From positions 32,057,466 to 32,121,465 of the forward strand of contig OX393577.1 in the NCBI GenBank assembly GCA_947652605.1: 64,000 nt of DNA. Direction: 5' to 3'. The stretch's first letter is position 1. The number at the start of each line of letters is the position of its first letter. This stretch comes from Elmis aenea (lineage: Eukaryota > Arthropoda > Insecta > Coleoptera > Elmidae). Shown piece by piece: positions 22,947-35,241 of this stretch. The position numbers and the translations under genes are program-made. The notes below the pieces were generated by a model. The model searched no databases. It saw only the letters and a list, made by a program, of their open reading frames with translations, and was not told where the DNA came from.

Positions 22947-25900
22947 AATATCCCAGGTAATTTGAAATCTGTATGCTATTTATACAATAATCAAATGGTT
23001 TGACGGTAACAAGGACATGTGAAAAGCTACCCTGTGGTAGCTTCCTGTATACTTATAGCTTTGCTAGGTATAGCAACTGGGATTTTACATTTAGCACAAT
23101 ACACAATTATTTAGCACAACACATAATTAGTTTAAGTTTTCGAATCTGCCGATAAGGTCTGTTGTGGTGTGGCGCTTGAGGCGGCTTCTGAGTAGTGGTT
23201 GGGTCATGAGTTCTTTCGCAAGGCTCAAAACTCTTCAAATGCAGATTTGCTAGATCTTTTTACAAATTATCTTAAAAAGGACAACAATTATTATTTTTGA
23301 ACTTAGTTTGAAGAAAAGATTTTGGTAATATTTTATGACAATTTTATTCTGATATAATATTGATTACTTGTGAAAATACTAAATAATATTTCAACAAGTT
23401 ACATTTTAGATAATACATCTAGTGAAATAATTAAGTAAGTACACATTTACTTTTCAGCCATCTATTTATGACTAGTTTATTGAGTCAGATATTGTGTATC
23501 TATTTATTTTTATATTTTCATTAGTACAGTAAAAAGTTGTTGCTGCTGCTGGACAAAATAAAAGTTGAAATTCCAGTAATAGTTTTTTTTTTTTGGTTAA
23601 AGGTCAAATATGTATGCAGAACTAGTAAAATACTTGTAGAACACATTCCCCATGGTCACCCTCGAATTTGAATCACCACTTGAAAAGAAATTTATTTGAT
23701 TAATAGCTGTATATATTGACACTTCCTAATAAAGCATTTCTAGGACAACTTTTTTCATGCTCTTTCTTAATAAGTCGGTTAGAATTTACCAAATTTATTT
23801 CTACTTATGCTGTCTGTGTTAATCTGCAAGGTGCAAATTTTTGAGAAAATACCAGTAATTTATATATTTTTTGATATTCTACAAGTAAAGAGTCAGTTTT
23901 TTTTTAACGCTGTGGGTGGCTCATTTTATCTCAGTTGGGGTCTAAATTTGCAGTAAAGCATCAAATATGCACTTTATTTTCATGTGGCTCAATCCATAGG
24001 GTGTCAAGAGCCACCCCTGAATTTAAAAAAGTTAAAGTTTTCATGAAATTTGGAGTTCTGAGCTTTTGTCAAACTATAGAGCATGCAGTTTGTATCATTT
24101 TCTCCAATTTTCAAACTCAGAACCTTTCAAGTTTTATGATTACATGAAAAAAATTAACCTTTTCGGTGCGCAATGCTTTTAGTTTTTCTGTGCCTGCAGT
24201 GCGCCTAACTTTCAAATGCGGTAACGTTCGGGCGAGTTAACTCGTCTCGAGCACTTTGGGCCGCATAAATATTTGGCGAGTATACTCATCCAGAGCACCG
24301 AAAAGGTTAAAAGACTTAGTGGAAACATGCAAACACACTTGCTTAACTGAGAAGACGATGTCAGGTATGCATAGACAAAAATGGCATACAGTTTGAGCAA
24401 TTTCTTGAGTCGTGTTTTGTTATTGTTGTGGTATAATATCCAATAGCAGTGTTCTTATTAGTAATAGTCATTCAGATTCCACTGACTTACAGATAAGCAA
24501 GTGGTTTTAAGGTTGCTTGATTATGAGTAATTATTTTTTTAAACAAGTTTTGATTAAATGGCCTAGCTCAAACTAGTTTTTGCATTTCTTACAAACATTT
24601 CATAGTATAACCCTACTGAAAGTATAGACTGTTAAAAAGTACTGAAAATACTCTACAAGAATACACCAAAAAAATTATACCAACCAATTTTTAAATAATG
24701 TCGGTGACGTCACAACAAATAAATTAAGGTGTTTAAAACAGATTTTTTTTGCCAAGTTGTAGCTAAGACTGTCCCATTTAATAATATATATGGTTTGTTG
24801 ATGGTTAAATCACAATTGAAGTCGCTATAGTCTTGGGTCCATTTTGTAGAACAGATTGTATATATTAATAATCTTACTGTTTTGTTTGATTTAATGTTTT
24901 AATTTTATTTGTTTTAATAATTTTAGTTTTTTATTTTTTTATTATTTAGGTTAAGGAGGGAAATTTGCTTGAAGATGTAAGCAGTCAAGTTACAGGCATT
25001 GCAAATAAGGTAGAACAAACATAAAAAATAATGTTCAAAATGTTACAAACATTATGAATTTTAGATTTTTTATTATTAAATTGTGGTAAACAGTAGTAAT
25101 AATAATTGACCTTTTACTAACACGTAGTATAATGTGTCGTTTACATCAGGGATGGGGAGTCGGAGTCGGGAGTCGAGGAGTCGAAGCTTTTTTGAGGAGT
25201 CGGAGTCGGTAAAAAACTATCGACTCCTGACTCTTTTTACTTTCGCCATACGTAGTATGAAGAAAGTATTGTGATCGCAAAAATTTTTATAAAAAACTGA
25301 TTTTTTACATTTTCTTCATTATGTGTTAAATAGGAAATTAAAATATTAAACTTTGTTTACCATCGGCAGTCGGAGTCGGAGTCGGGAGTCGATTTTTACA
25401 AATATCAACTCGGGAGTCGATTATTTTTCTGCCGACTCCCCATCCCTGATTTACATAACCCTACAAGCCTAATTATGTCCCTACTATTTGATGTGAACCT
25501 TTTAAACATATTAGTTGGTGTGAAGATTTTTGCCTCTGTAATGCTTTCTTGTGTTTAGAAATTTCATTTACCATATTTTGCACTTGTCCCCCACTTAAAG
25601 CAGCTTTCATTGCCTTATTTTAAGTTTTCTATAGCCTAAGTTTTATTAGGTTTTTTTTTCTGCCAATTAACATGTCTCGCCAACTGAAATTAGTTTTGCT
25701 TTAAACGCTTTTTTCCTACACAGGTTTCTGTCCATTTTTTGGAGTAACATTTTTAAACATGCCATCTACTCTTTAGATTTTTTGTCTTCTTAGTATTTGC
25801 AAATTAGCTTTGTTTTATACAGTTTTGGATTTTTTAGCCGACTTTAATAACTTTTTTGCCGTATAAAAACCTGTTTCTTTTTTCCTGTATACTACTTCCA

Positions 25901-28900
25901 TATTTTTTAAATTTTTATTATTGTTATTATAAATCTACTTCTCTTATTAATAATATCACCTAATCATCTACAAAGATAACAATTTTTAATGTAATTTTCT
26001 CCGTTTTATACAACCGATATAATATGTCGGTTTAATGTGTTCTTAGTATGCTCTTATTACATAATTTATTGTTATTAAAAATCAAAAAAAGTTGAGTACG
26101 CCTTCCTGCCTTAGTCACAAATTAATGTGGAAATCTGCACTGAATATTAAATCTTTCTTAGTTTGTACAGCTTTTGTGTCCATTAATTTGTCTCCAATAC
26201 ACGTTAAATTTCGTCTGAAATATATTTTACAGTATTCCTAGTAAGCTTAGTAAATATTTAATGTCTATTACATCCATTTCAAACATTTTTACTGATCGAA
26301 GAATGGGACCATTCTTTTTATTGTCAGCAGTAGGGGTGGGTGATATATCGATATAATTTTGATATCGATATTCCGATATTTTGAGGGCGAGAAGCGTTTT
26401 TTTTTTTTTTTAGGTCCAGTCTCTTTTTTCACTTTTTTACCGACTTTTTTCGATATGTCGATATATCGATATTCCGATATATATCGATATAATTTCGATG
26501 TCGATATTCGATATCGAAATTTGGATATCGCCCACCCCTAGTCAGCAGTGTTCTTCATGTAGTCTTATTGTAATTATTTGTAGTCCATTTGCCTTCCTAT
26601 AAATTAATGTATCAAAGTATAACCTGTACACATTTTTAATAAATAAATATTTTTGTAATTGCAGCTGAAAAGTTGTATAAGTTTGATCGTTACAAAAATA
26701 TATTTCTAATATGAAACCTGTTTTCACCTATAATTAAAATGTATTGTATGTTTTAGATGGGTGAACTTGGACGCCGTGGTTGGCAGGAAGTGACAGGAGG
26801 TAGCAAATCCGGTGGCGACTATTATTCTGATGGTTATGGTCAAGTTGGTGGAGATAATTACCAATCTCCCGGAGAAAAATCTTCTTTAGTTAATAGTTGT
26901 TCATCAGCAAAAGGAGATGAAGACTGGAGCTGGAGCAGCCAGCATGGGTCAAAGTATGTAAAATCATCTCTATGATTACATTTAGATATCTTTACGTGAA
27001 AGTCATTTGTTTTTTCCTAAATGTATACAAAAAACAAAAAATTTTAAAGCAAAAGCTATATTTTCATTTGTGAATTTAAATATCAGCTTTACATTGGACA
27101 CGACTTTTACAAAATAAGATTGTTGCCTGCCTTTAGTTGTGAAAAGCAGTCCTTGCTTACTCAAATATGGTCATCAACCGTCTTATATAATAAAAATGTC
27201 CTCCTTAACAACACTTTCTGTGAAAAGGCAAATATAATGTATTCTAATCAGAGTATAATTTTTTAAAATAAACTTTAATTTAAACAAACCTACTACGACA
27301 TTGTTAAAATAAATAAAAGTTTATAATTTAAAGTATAATATGTAAGTATTTGAAATTAATTTGAATTTATTGTATTTTAGAGAACTAATTTTGAAAAATT
27401 GAATGTTGAAAGGCTTAACAAACGAGAAGTTATTTAAAACTGTGAAAACAAATGAAAACAAAGTTTTCAAAAAGTGATGATTTGATTATAATTTGAATAA
27501 TAATTGTATTATGCATTTGTTTAATATTCCGGGTGTCCACTTGCAAGCTCGAACATAGGAGTTTAACATTGTTTTGAACGTTTTCATGGGTCCCTGCTTG
27601 CCAATTCAACTAATGGTAATGGTACCAATAGAGAGATAAAATTATTGCACATCTAATGGTATTAGTGTTAATACTACAGGTACGATGTTTAGTTTAAGAT
27701 ATTAATCTAAAATTTTATGATTTTTTTAATCTGTAAGTCCGTGATTTTCATTAATCGTCAATTTTGACAGTATTTGTCTGTCAATTTAATTAATTAACAT
27801 CACATCAAATAATTTTTTTTTAAATGCATTATAATAAGTATTTATTCCAATGAAGAACGGGTTTTAAAGACATCTGGTTCCAACAGGACGGCTGTCCCGG
27901 GCATTTTGCTTAGATGGTAATTTTTAAAATGATTTTTTTCCAAATCGTTGGTATGGTAGAGGTGGTGCCATAAATTGGTCAGCCAGATCTCCGGGCTTAA
28001 CAATTAGTGATTTTTTTCTATGGGGCCACATCAAAAGTAAAATTTACAAAAGACCCCACCCAAATATTAATTCTCTGAAGAAAGCAATAGTTGCAGAATT
28101 CGAATAAACAAATGAAAGACAGTTAGCCAATGTTAAAAATTCTTTTTATAATGGCTGTATTACACTATACAATTTCTTGTACAATTTGCTGTCAAAAAAT
28201 TTTATACTAGATTGTACAGCTGTTGCCAAGTTACAACACGTCTTAGGTCGTAAACTGACACTTCGCGTATGTCAATTGACGACATTGTAACTTGGCAACA
28301 GCTGTACAATCTAGTATAAACTTTTTTGACAGCAAATTGTACAAGAAATTGTGTAGTGTAATACAGCTTTAATAGACTGGGATTAGACTGCTTAATTAAA
28401 AATGGAGGACTATTTGAATATTTATTATAATTTTATTTTATTATCTTTAAAATGCAAGCAGTTTCTTTAAATTTCTATAAATATTTTTAAATTATACTGG
28501 CAGAAGGTTCAGGTCTGTTATTAAATTGAACATCAAATAAATCTGTCTCTCCTCGCAAAATGGCCACTGTAAAAAGTTTTTACCATGGAAAGTTTTTTTT
28601 TTTTTTTAAATTGAATTGTTTTAGATAAAAAGATTTTTTAATTTATGTTTTATGTTTTTTAAATGTTATGGAGTTGAACAGCAAACAAATCTCTCACTAT
28701 TGGCAGGCTGTTGCCGATGTGGAGGGTTTTTACCATGTAAATTCTTTCTTTATTGGAGTAAATATTCATTTTGATGTATTAAAAAAGAATATTTGCTTGA
28801 TGTGACATAAATAATTAATTAAATTGACAGACAAATACTGTGAAACTTGACATTTAATGAAAATCACAGCCTTCAAAAATCATCAAATTTTAGATTAATA

Positions 28901-29723
28901 TTTTAAACTAAAAATCGTACCTTAAGTCTTAACACTAGTACCATTAGATGCACAATAATTTTATCTTTCTATTGGTACTATTACCTTTCCTGTAAGTGAA
29001 ATTGGTGAGCAGCAATCCATGAAAACGTTTAAAACAATGTTAAAGTCCTATGTTCGAGCTTACAAGTGGACACCCGAAATATCATTCCAGTATCTTGGTT
29101 TGACCTTCATTTCTATTTGTAAAAGTTAAAAACCCAACTAGAAAGTTCACAAAAACGTTTTTTTTTATTTTAAATGGAATTACTTTTATTTTCTTACAAA
29201 AACACTATCAAAATGCAAATTTAATAGCAAATATTAATTAAAATGACAGAAGCACAAATTACAACCATCACTATAAATTTAATTTTATATTCAGTGACTT
29301 GGTGATCAATTTTTCTTGATCGTGCTAAGCAACTCCTCGACTGAAAGTTGAATGTTTATGCTAAATTAGCAAATAGTTTATTTGCATGTTGCGTGTGATA
29401 AAATGAGAAACAATTCTGTAATATTTGTATGTTCCTTATTAACCATGTTGCCTTAATTATTCACCGAGTTTATTAATATTTTTAGAGCTTCAAGTCCAAA
29501 AACACCTAATCACAACTGGGATTCAACCTGGAGTTACCAAGGGGAATCACAGGGATATCAATCAAACTCTGTAGATCATTTAAATAACGTCACTGCAACC
29601 TCACCTGAAAACTATGATAAACGCACCAAAAAAGAAAAGGACAAAAAACTTAAAGAATCTGAAAAAAAAACGTGGCATGATACATGGGGTGATGATGAAC
29701 TATGGGAAAGTTTGAATAAATAA
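19818..29723 (+). CDS. ArfGAP1: ADP-ribosylation factor GTPase-activating protein 1
   Basis: Eight exons: 19818-19877, 19934-20215, 22119-22363, 22551-22665, 22719-22841, 24950-25009, 26757-26953, 29486-29723; all GT-AG and phase-consistent, giving 439 residues. It activates Arf1 GTP hydrolysis on Golgi/COPI membranes. The ArfGAP zinc finger is C22-x2-C25-x16-C42-x2-C45 with the arginine finger at R50 ([12 protein letters not shown]), followed by VRSVTMDKW and [10 protein letters not shown]. The exon 3/4 junction carries the family block [20 protein letters not shown]. Exons 4-5 encode a Ser/Thr-rich amphipathic stretch ([20 protein letters not shown]) matching the curvature-sensing ALPS1 motif. 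Exons 5-7 repeat a short [10 protein letters not shown] / MGELGRRGW helical pattern. The C-terminus ends with the conserved [14 protein letters not shown] coatomer/adaptor-binding motif. Introns 2, 5, 6 and 7 host transposons but none disrupts coding. AATAAA at 29864. Confidence 0.97.
20233..21757 (+). mobile_element. Foldback DNA transposon with transposase relic (ArfGAP1 intron 2)
   Basis: Ends TACAGGGTGGTGC / GCACCACCCTGTA are flanked by TA, as in the Tc1/mariner superfamily. The inverted arms extend at least 450 bp from each end. Between them a broken IS630/Tc1-type transposase C-terminus can be read (20851-21181, +): [15 protein letters not shown], then [20 protein letters not shown] in another frame, then an intact tail ending NGAHFKQFK. 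It is inactive. Confidence 0.85.
20851..21181 (+). pseudogene. Tc1/IS630-like transposase fragment
   Basis: Contains the family motif WPPRSP-LTP-DYF downstream of a QQ-GA-PH catalytic block. At least one frameshift and internal stops separate the pieces. A sister relic with [19 protein letters not shown] lies at 27870-28109. Confidence 0.75.
22919..22942. repeat. (AT)n microsatellite
   Basis: About 11 AT dinucleotides inside ArfGAP1 intron 5. Confidence 0.8.
24158..24306. mobile_element. piggyBac-like MITE with TTAA target duplication
   Basis: Ends CCTTTTCGGTGC and GCACCGAAAAGG are perfect inverted repeats, flanked by TTAA on both sides. The 149-bp interior has two related GCGAGTTAACTCGTC / GCGAGTATACTCATC words. 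Located in ArfGAP1 intron 5; no coding capacity. Confidence 0.85.
25147..25448. mobile_element. Non-autonomous hAT-type element, GAGTCG-rich
   Basis: Ends CAGGGATGG / CCATCCCTG with flanking 8-mers GTTTACAT and ATTTACAT (7 of 8 match). Both arms are built of GGAGTCGGAGTCGGGAGTCG repeats. The centre holds an inverted fragment of the dispersed repeat seen at 6,780 and 63,640 (ctttcgccatacgtagtatg). Sits in ArfGAP1 intron 6. Confidence 0.85.
26331..26540. mobile_element. hAT-type MITE rich in TATCGATA motifs
   Basis: Ends TAGGGGTGGG / CCCACCCCTA with a perfect 8-bp target duplication GTCAGCAG at 26323-26330 and 26541-26548. The 210-bp interior is dominated by ATATCGATAT words; four contain the octamer TATCGATA. 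Sits in ArfGAP1 intron 6. Confidence 0.9.
27870..28109 (+). pseudogene. Tc1/IS630-like transposase fragment
   Basis: Reads [14 protein letters not shown], stop, then in another frame [20 protein letters not shown] and [18 protein letters not shown] before a stop. These are the catalytic QQDG-P-H and W-ARSP-LT-DFFLWG blocks of the family. It is a decayed 3' portion. Confidence 0.8.
28152..28368. mobile_element. TTAA-target MITE nested in the foldback element
   Basis: A 217-bp copy of the family at 18284-19163: end TGGCTGTATTACAC, arms TTGTACAATTTGCTGTCAAA, central GTTGCCAAGTTACAA palindrome. Flanking tetramers are ATAA (mutated) and TTAA. Confidence 0.85.
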
Positions 29724-29863
29724 TTTCTTAGCCTATTTAATTTATTATTATAAAATTACTTTTTAAAATTATGTATGTGTTTTGCAATTTTAGATTATTT
29801 GCTGTTATAAAATTATTCATATTTAGCAAATTATATTCAAATTGTGTGATTTAACATTTTAAA

Positions 29864-29869
29864 AATAAA
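29864..29869 (+). terminator. ArfGAP1 poly(A) signal
   Basis: AATAAA about 140 bp after the ArfGAP1 stop. Confidence 0.55.
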
Positions 29870-30517
29870 TTAATGATGCATCATAATTTACAAGAAAATC
29901 ACATTTAGCTTAATCAAAATATAATATTTGTTGTCTTTTAATTATTACATATATAAAATATATTTATTAAACTGTTTTAAAACAGAAAAATAACTATTCA
30001 AGATTTATTTTATAAATTATACACATCCTTTTAATAATTACAATTTTAAGCGTGGTTTAATAAATTTAAGTAGAATATTTTTAAGAAATATTATGGCCAA
30101 ACTGCGTATTTATTTGTAATAAAATTTTATTTATTCAGATCACTGAAATATTATTAGCTGTAAGTTGCATTCCGTTAATATATTTGCCTTTTTAATGTAT
30201 AGGGTTACCAACTGTCTATTTTTCGATGAAAATTTTCACATATTATGAACTCTGGACTGATGATGGTTTTTAAAAAAAAAGTTTATTTTGACATGGGCTT
30301 TAATAAATTTTACACATTAGCTACTTTTAGCACATACTTGATTTAGCATGTAAAAGTGGTCGAACTTTTTAAATGTGTAATAAAAACAAAGTTAATTACT
30401 GCATCATATACTTAATAGGGAATCGGAATCTTAAAAAAAAACTGTTTTTTAGATAACATTACCGGTAATGCGGTAATATACATTTATTTTATCAATTATT
30501 TTAACTTCCTGTAAGAT

Positions 30518-31246
30518 TAGGCCTACTATATTTTCGTAAAGTAAAACCGAGACACGACGACCTTTTTTTTTTAATGATAAGAGTTGGGCAAAAAAATGGG
30601 AGGTACAAAATGCACCGCAGGCGATTTTTTTGAATTTTTAAAGTTCAAACGTGTTTTAATGCAAAGTTAGAGTACTTTACCATCATCCAAAATTACAGAT
30701 TTATGACACAATCTTTTTTGATATTTTTTTATGAGATTGCCCCCACCTTCTACAAAATTATTCGCAATAGATGTAAAAACTCTCGCTAATAATTTCTATT
30801 TAGGTACAGGAAATATCAACATAATATTAATGTGAATTAAAAAAGCTACTATTTTCAGTCAAAAATTTTAAAAATACGTAAAACATAAGCTTGTGCTTTA
30901 TTTTATTGTTGCTTGTTCAAAGAGCTCAAAAGTTAATAAACAAGAAGCATACATTTACTATGAATGTCTTCAATGGCATGCGTACAGCATATACACATTA
31001 ATATTTTCCGACGAAAACACGTATGTCCATCCCAAAAGCATGCAATTGGCAACTCTATAACAGCCGCGCAAAGACGTTTCACATCAAAATGACTGAAACA
31101 CGTTTTTCTTAGCTTCTCTCGCTTTTTGTTACGCGCACGGACATATTTCACAAAAAAATCGGCGTGGAACTTTTTTTTTTTTAAACCGGGACAAACGTGA
31201 AACCGACCGGGACACAACCTCTAAACCGGGACGTATGGTAGGCCTT
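30518..31246. mobile_element. Non-autonomous hAT element (TAGGCCTACC family), copy 1
   Basis: Ends TAGGCCTACTATA and TATGGTAGGCCTT with a perfect 8-bp target duplication TGTAAGAT (30510-30517 and 31247-31254). 729 bp, non-coding. A second copy in opposite orientation lies at 40331-41044 with its own duplication. Confidence 0.9.
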
Positions 31247-31296
31247 TGTAAGATGATTCCTATGCAGTGGCGTAGCTAGGGTTTGTGCCGCCCGGG

Positions 31297-32015
31297 CAGT
31301 GATGTAAAATTACCGTAATTTAAAATTTACGTAAATTACAGTGGTAATTTACCATTTTTTATTACCATTTTAATTCAGTTACTGACATTAACTCTTCTAA
31401 GGCTAACGAATTTGATTTCTAAGAAGTGCAAAGTTCTTCCTCATGTTGAAATAAATTTTTGGGTTCACATAGTTTTAAATTATAATCAACAAATAATAAC
31501 TTTGCGACACTTTCATTTGTTAGTTTGTTTCTTTTTTTGTTATGAATATTGCCAAAAGAAGAAAAAGATCTTTCTGTGGCACACGTTGTTGCAGGACAAT
31601 TCAATATTTCTGTAGCTACTTTGCCTAAACTTGTAGCTGAGCAACGCGATTTCCACCACAAAACAGAACTTAACGTGGCCCATAAAAAATCCTTTGCAAA
31701 AAGTTCTTCCTTTGCTTTGTACAAAGCTACCTCAGCCTTTACTTGACCAATATGACTTCCCCTAATTAAATGTAACGATAGCTTGTTAATATAAGTAAGT
31801 GCATCAACATATTCATTATTATTTAAGTTTTTACCCATATATTTAGGGTCAAGTAAATTTGCAGCAAAATGAACTGGTCTGAGAACCATTTTCTTTATTT
31901 TTTTGTAAAAAATCTTGAATTACATTTAAATGCAATAACAATTTGGTAATTTATGGTAATTTAAAATGGTAAATTACGCATAAATTACGGTAATTAATTA
32001 CGACTCACATCACTG
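31297..32015 (-). mobile_element. hAT element nested in another hAT, with transposase C-terminus
   Basis: Ends CAGTGATGTAAAATTACCG / ACATCACTG; perfect 8-bp duplication CGCCCGGG (31289-31296 and 32016-32023) made from the host element's GC-rich subterminal block. It retains a 3' part of a hAT transposase on the minus strand. Confidence 0.92.
31419..31889 (-). pseudogene. hAT transposase C-terminal fragment
   Basis: An open frame of about 156 codons on the minus strand includes the hAT dimerisation block CPATTCATERSFSSFGNIHN followed by KKRNKLTNESVAKLLFVDYN. The upstream HFAANLLDPKYMG stretch is also typical of the family. The catalytic N-terminal and BED parts are missing, so it is a truncated relic although this piece is uninterrupted, which suggests a fairly young insertion. 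Confidence 0.88.
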
Positions 32016-32677
32016 CGCCCGGGGCGGTCCCTGAATTTGTCGCCCCTATAAATAAGGGTCGCTAACTTTTGATTTTTCCAAAACCAAGCAGAGATCGACA
32101 CAAATATGTGGGGGGGTAAACAAAATGCGCTGCAGGCGAATTTTTTTAAATTTTAGACGTTCACACGCGTTTTAATGCAAAGCTAGATAATGTAGAATAC
32201 TTAACCATCTTCCAATATTACAGTTTTACAGTGGAACCTTTTCTGATTTTTATTTTCCTTAATCAGATCGCCCCCACTCCCACGAAATTATTTTTAATAA
32301 GGGCGAAAAATTCCTGTTACAAGAGAGTTTAAAACTGCATAGAATTTAATGCCTAAAATAAATGAATTGTTTCATAATTTTATTGAATGGTTGGTACCGT
32401 ATCATGAATTTTATTAGGAACTTGGAATTTCTGTCGTTACAAGGGGGCGGGTTTTCAGTGAAGCAAGGTCAAGTTGCCCGTTTTATCCTCTAACTTCGAT
32501 AAGAATTCCTTTTTTTAAATTAATTTTTATGAATTTAATAGGGCTTGTGTCGATACTGATTATTATATCTACTGATCCTTCATTACCCCCGAGATTCTCA
32601 TTTATACCCCATTTGGGTAGACTAAAAGTGCCGCCCGGGGCGGACCGCCCCCCCCTTGCTCCGCTACTGTTCCTATG

Positions 32678-34126
32678 ACAGTTAGTAACCCTATCCTTGT
32701 ATGTTTGATATAAATTCAATGTTACTTATATCAACAATTGAGAATAAGCTTACATTGGTATTAAGTGACGTTTATTCAGATTTTTTATGATAAATGTAAA
32801 CTTATATGTACTGTATGATAAAATAATCTTATTAAGTAATCAGTCTTGTTGAGAACCAAACCAAATCTGTATAATGGTTAATGAGGACAGTGTTTTTTCT
32901 TGGTATCAAAACTTAAAATGTTTTAATAATACCAGTATTGGGCTAATAGAAATATTTTAAATATATCACATTAAAAATTTATTAAAAGCTTTTGAAAACT
33001 GGTTAAGTTTCTTTAATTTATTGATTACATTAAAAGTATTTAAAAAGCCTTCATTATGTATTTATTAAAGTTACAATAAATGCAAAATACACAAATATAA
33101 GCCATAAATTATAACATTGTCTCATGTTATAGTGTGTATTGTATTTTTGAAATTGGTGTTCCAAATTTAAAAAAAAAAGGTATAACATTCTACTGCAATT
33201 GAAAATATGGTGTTGTTAAAATTCAATATAAATATTATTAATAAATATAACATTGTAACTTAATCATGTCACATACAATTACGCAGAGGGAAAATTTGGC
33301 TTTCATATTCATCAATATATTTCATATAAATTCCATCCTTTATTACTTAATGTTATAATATATATTTTCATAAGTACAATATTTATGCATATGTAAATGT
33401 AACATAAACGTTATAAATTGATTGTATATTATGTTATATAACAAAAATACTGTGAACATTATAAATAAAATTTAAATATGACACTTTTGTTTATTGCGGT
33501 TATATCTTTTAACACAGATCCAAGTGCATTTTGTTTAGAGATACCCTAACTTTTTTTAAAAACTTAAACTAACCACCTTTTTTGATTCTATTAATATGCG
33601 AAAGAATTTTTTGTTTGTTATGTTATTTATAACAGTAAATGAGGTTGTACTTAACGTGAATTGAAGTAGGGGGACAAAAAATATCAGTCTTTCAATTTGT
33701 TAAAAAACTAGTCTTGAATCAAGTGAGGTGATCTAGAACAATTAATATAGTTTATTTCATAGAAAACTGCCCATATCTGCCTTAAGAAGAGGCTGAACTA
33801 AAGGAAACAAATGCACAATGTCCGTCTCTTTCTTTAAATATTATTTGTGTTTACAATTCAGTCTACACCAATTGAAGGTGTCTTCATGAATATTATTGCA
33901 AGCAGTCGAAATTTGATCCCTAATTATAGGTTCAATAAGGTTTAATTTGGGTTGTTAAGTAAAAGAAAATTAATATCTGTATCAGTGATTCCCAAAAGTT
34001 TTTGCTTGAAAACAAATATAATTCAAAATAGTGGGTATCCCGGAAGGAATTAGACAAACTTTAACAGCGTGCAGAGGGAAAAAAAAGTCTTTGGGATTTT
34101 TAAGCCACCACGATCTAAGTCATTTA
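32678..34126. other. Intergenic AT-rich DNA, no gene recognised
   Basis: Very AT-rich; no protein family, splice-supported exon or paired element ends seen. Confidence 0.5.
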
Positions 34127-34128
34127 TA

Positions 34129-35054
34129 TACAGGGTGTCCCAAATTCGAGTAAATGCATGGGGATCTCGCTTATCTTAAGAGCTACGAGGTCGGTTAAAT
34201 TAGGGCAAAGTTGCTAAATTCGATGCTTATTGATAATCTAAAGAGAAATTGGAAATATCTCAAACGGTATCCGAGAAAATTAGGAAAAACTGGAAAGTCC
34301 ATTTTTGAAAATAGTTTATAACTCCTTTGGAGTTTGAAATATTTTAACTGTGTAAAAAAGTTCCCCAAACAACTTTTTAAGCCGAATCGGATGGTGATCA
34401 CAAATTTTTCCTAGGTCGATTCGTTTTTGTTTTAGACAACCAACTTTGTTTTTTCTTATGGGCAGCATATCGCGTTTTTCTTCGTTATTAAAGTTCATTT
34501 TTACGACCAACAGGCCTTCAAAACTTTTAGTTTGTTGATCGGTTGTCATGGAAACAACATAAACTACAATGACCGGCCAAACTGATTTATAATGGTTATT
34601 GTTTAAAACGTATTTTTTGAAATTTGACAATGAAAGAAAAAGTAAAATACCATGTGTGATACATCAATGGATTCAGAAAAATAAATGCTATTTGATTATG
34701 TTAATAGCAAAAATTGCGCCCATAAGAAAAAAAAAAGTTGGTTGTCATAAAACAAAAACGAATCAATCTAGAAAAAATTTGTGACCACTATTCGATTCGG
34801 CTTGAAAAGTTGCTTGGGCAATGTCTTTACACATTTAAAATATTTCATACTCCAAAGGAGTTATAGACGATTTTCAAAAATCGTATTTTCCAGTTTTTCC
34901 TAATTTTCTCGGATACCGTTTGAGATATTTCCAATTTCTCTTTGGATTATTAATGAGCACCTAATTTCGCAACTTTGCCCTAATTTAACCGACCTCATAA
35001 CTCTTAAGATAAGCGAGATCTTTATGCATTTACTCGAATTTGGGTCACCCTGTA
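34129..35054. mobile_element. Foldback element, nearly a complete palindrome
   Basis: Ends TACAGGGTGTCCCAAATTCG / CGAATTTGGGTCACCCTGTA, flanked by TA. The arms pair almost throughout the 926 bp: ctcggataccgtttgagata, tttcttatggg and ggttgtc words recur in mirror order. No coding capacity. Confidence 0.88.
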
Positions 35055-35241
35055 TAATAAACATTCACATTTTTCATAATTTGCTAGAATTTTATCCTCT
35101 GTTAGATAATTAAGACAAATTTTACATCTTATTTAGTTTGTAACTTATTTATTATAATATATCCTCCAATATAAATCAAAACCATAAATTCATTGCTTGA
35201 TATAACGTCAATATGTCGATCTATGTCCTCAAATAATTTGT

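Larger units (their letters stand above)
27530..29076 (+). mobile_element. Foldback Tc1/IS630-like transposon with relic transposase (ArfGAP1 intron 7)
   Basis: Long inverted ends start CGGGTGTCCACTTGCAAGCT and contain CGAACATAGGA; the copies are mutated but align over at least 150 bp. A transposase relic is at 27870-28109. A TTAA-target MITE (28152-28368) has inserted between the relic and the right arm, so this element is older than that MITE's activity. Confidence 0.85.
31265..32669. mobile_element. Non-autonomous hAT element (CAGTGGCGTAGC family), host of a nested hAT
   Basis: Ends CAGTGGCGTAGC and GCTCCGCTACTG; perfect 8-bp target duplication TTCCTATG at 31257-31264 and 32670-32677. Only 2 bp separate its left duplication from the right duplication of the preceding hAT. 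About 686 bp belong to this element; the remainder is the inserted hAT at 31297-32015. Subterminal GGGGCGG-rich blocks mark both ends. Confidence 0.9.
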
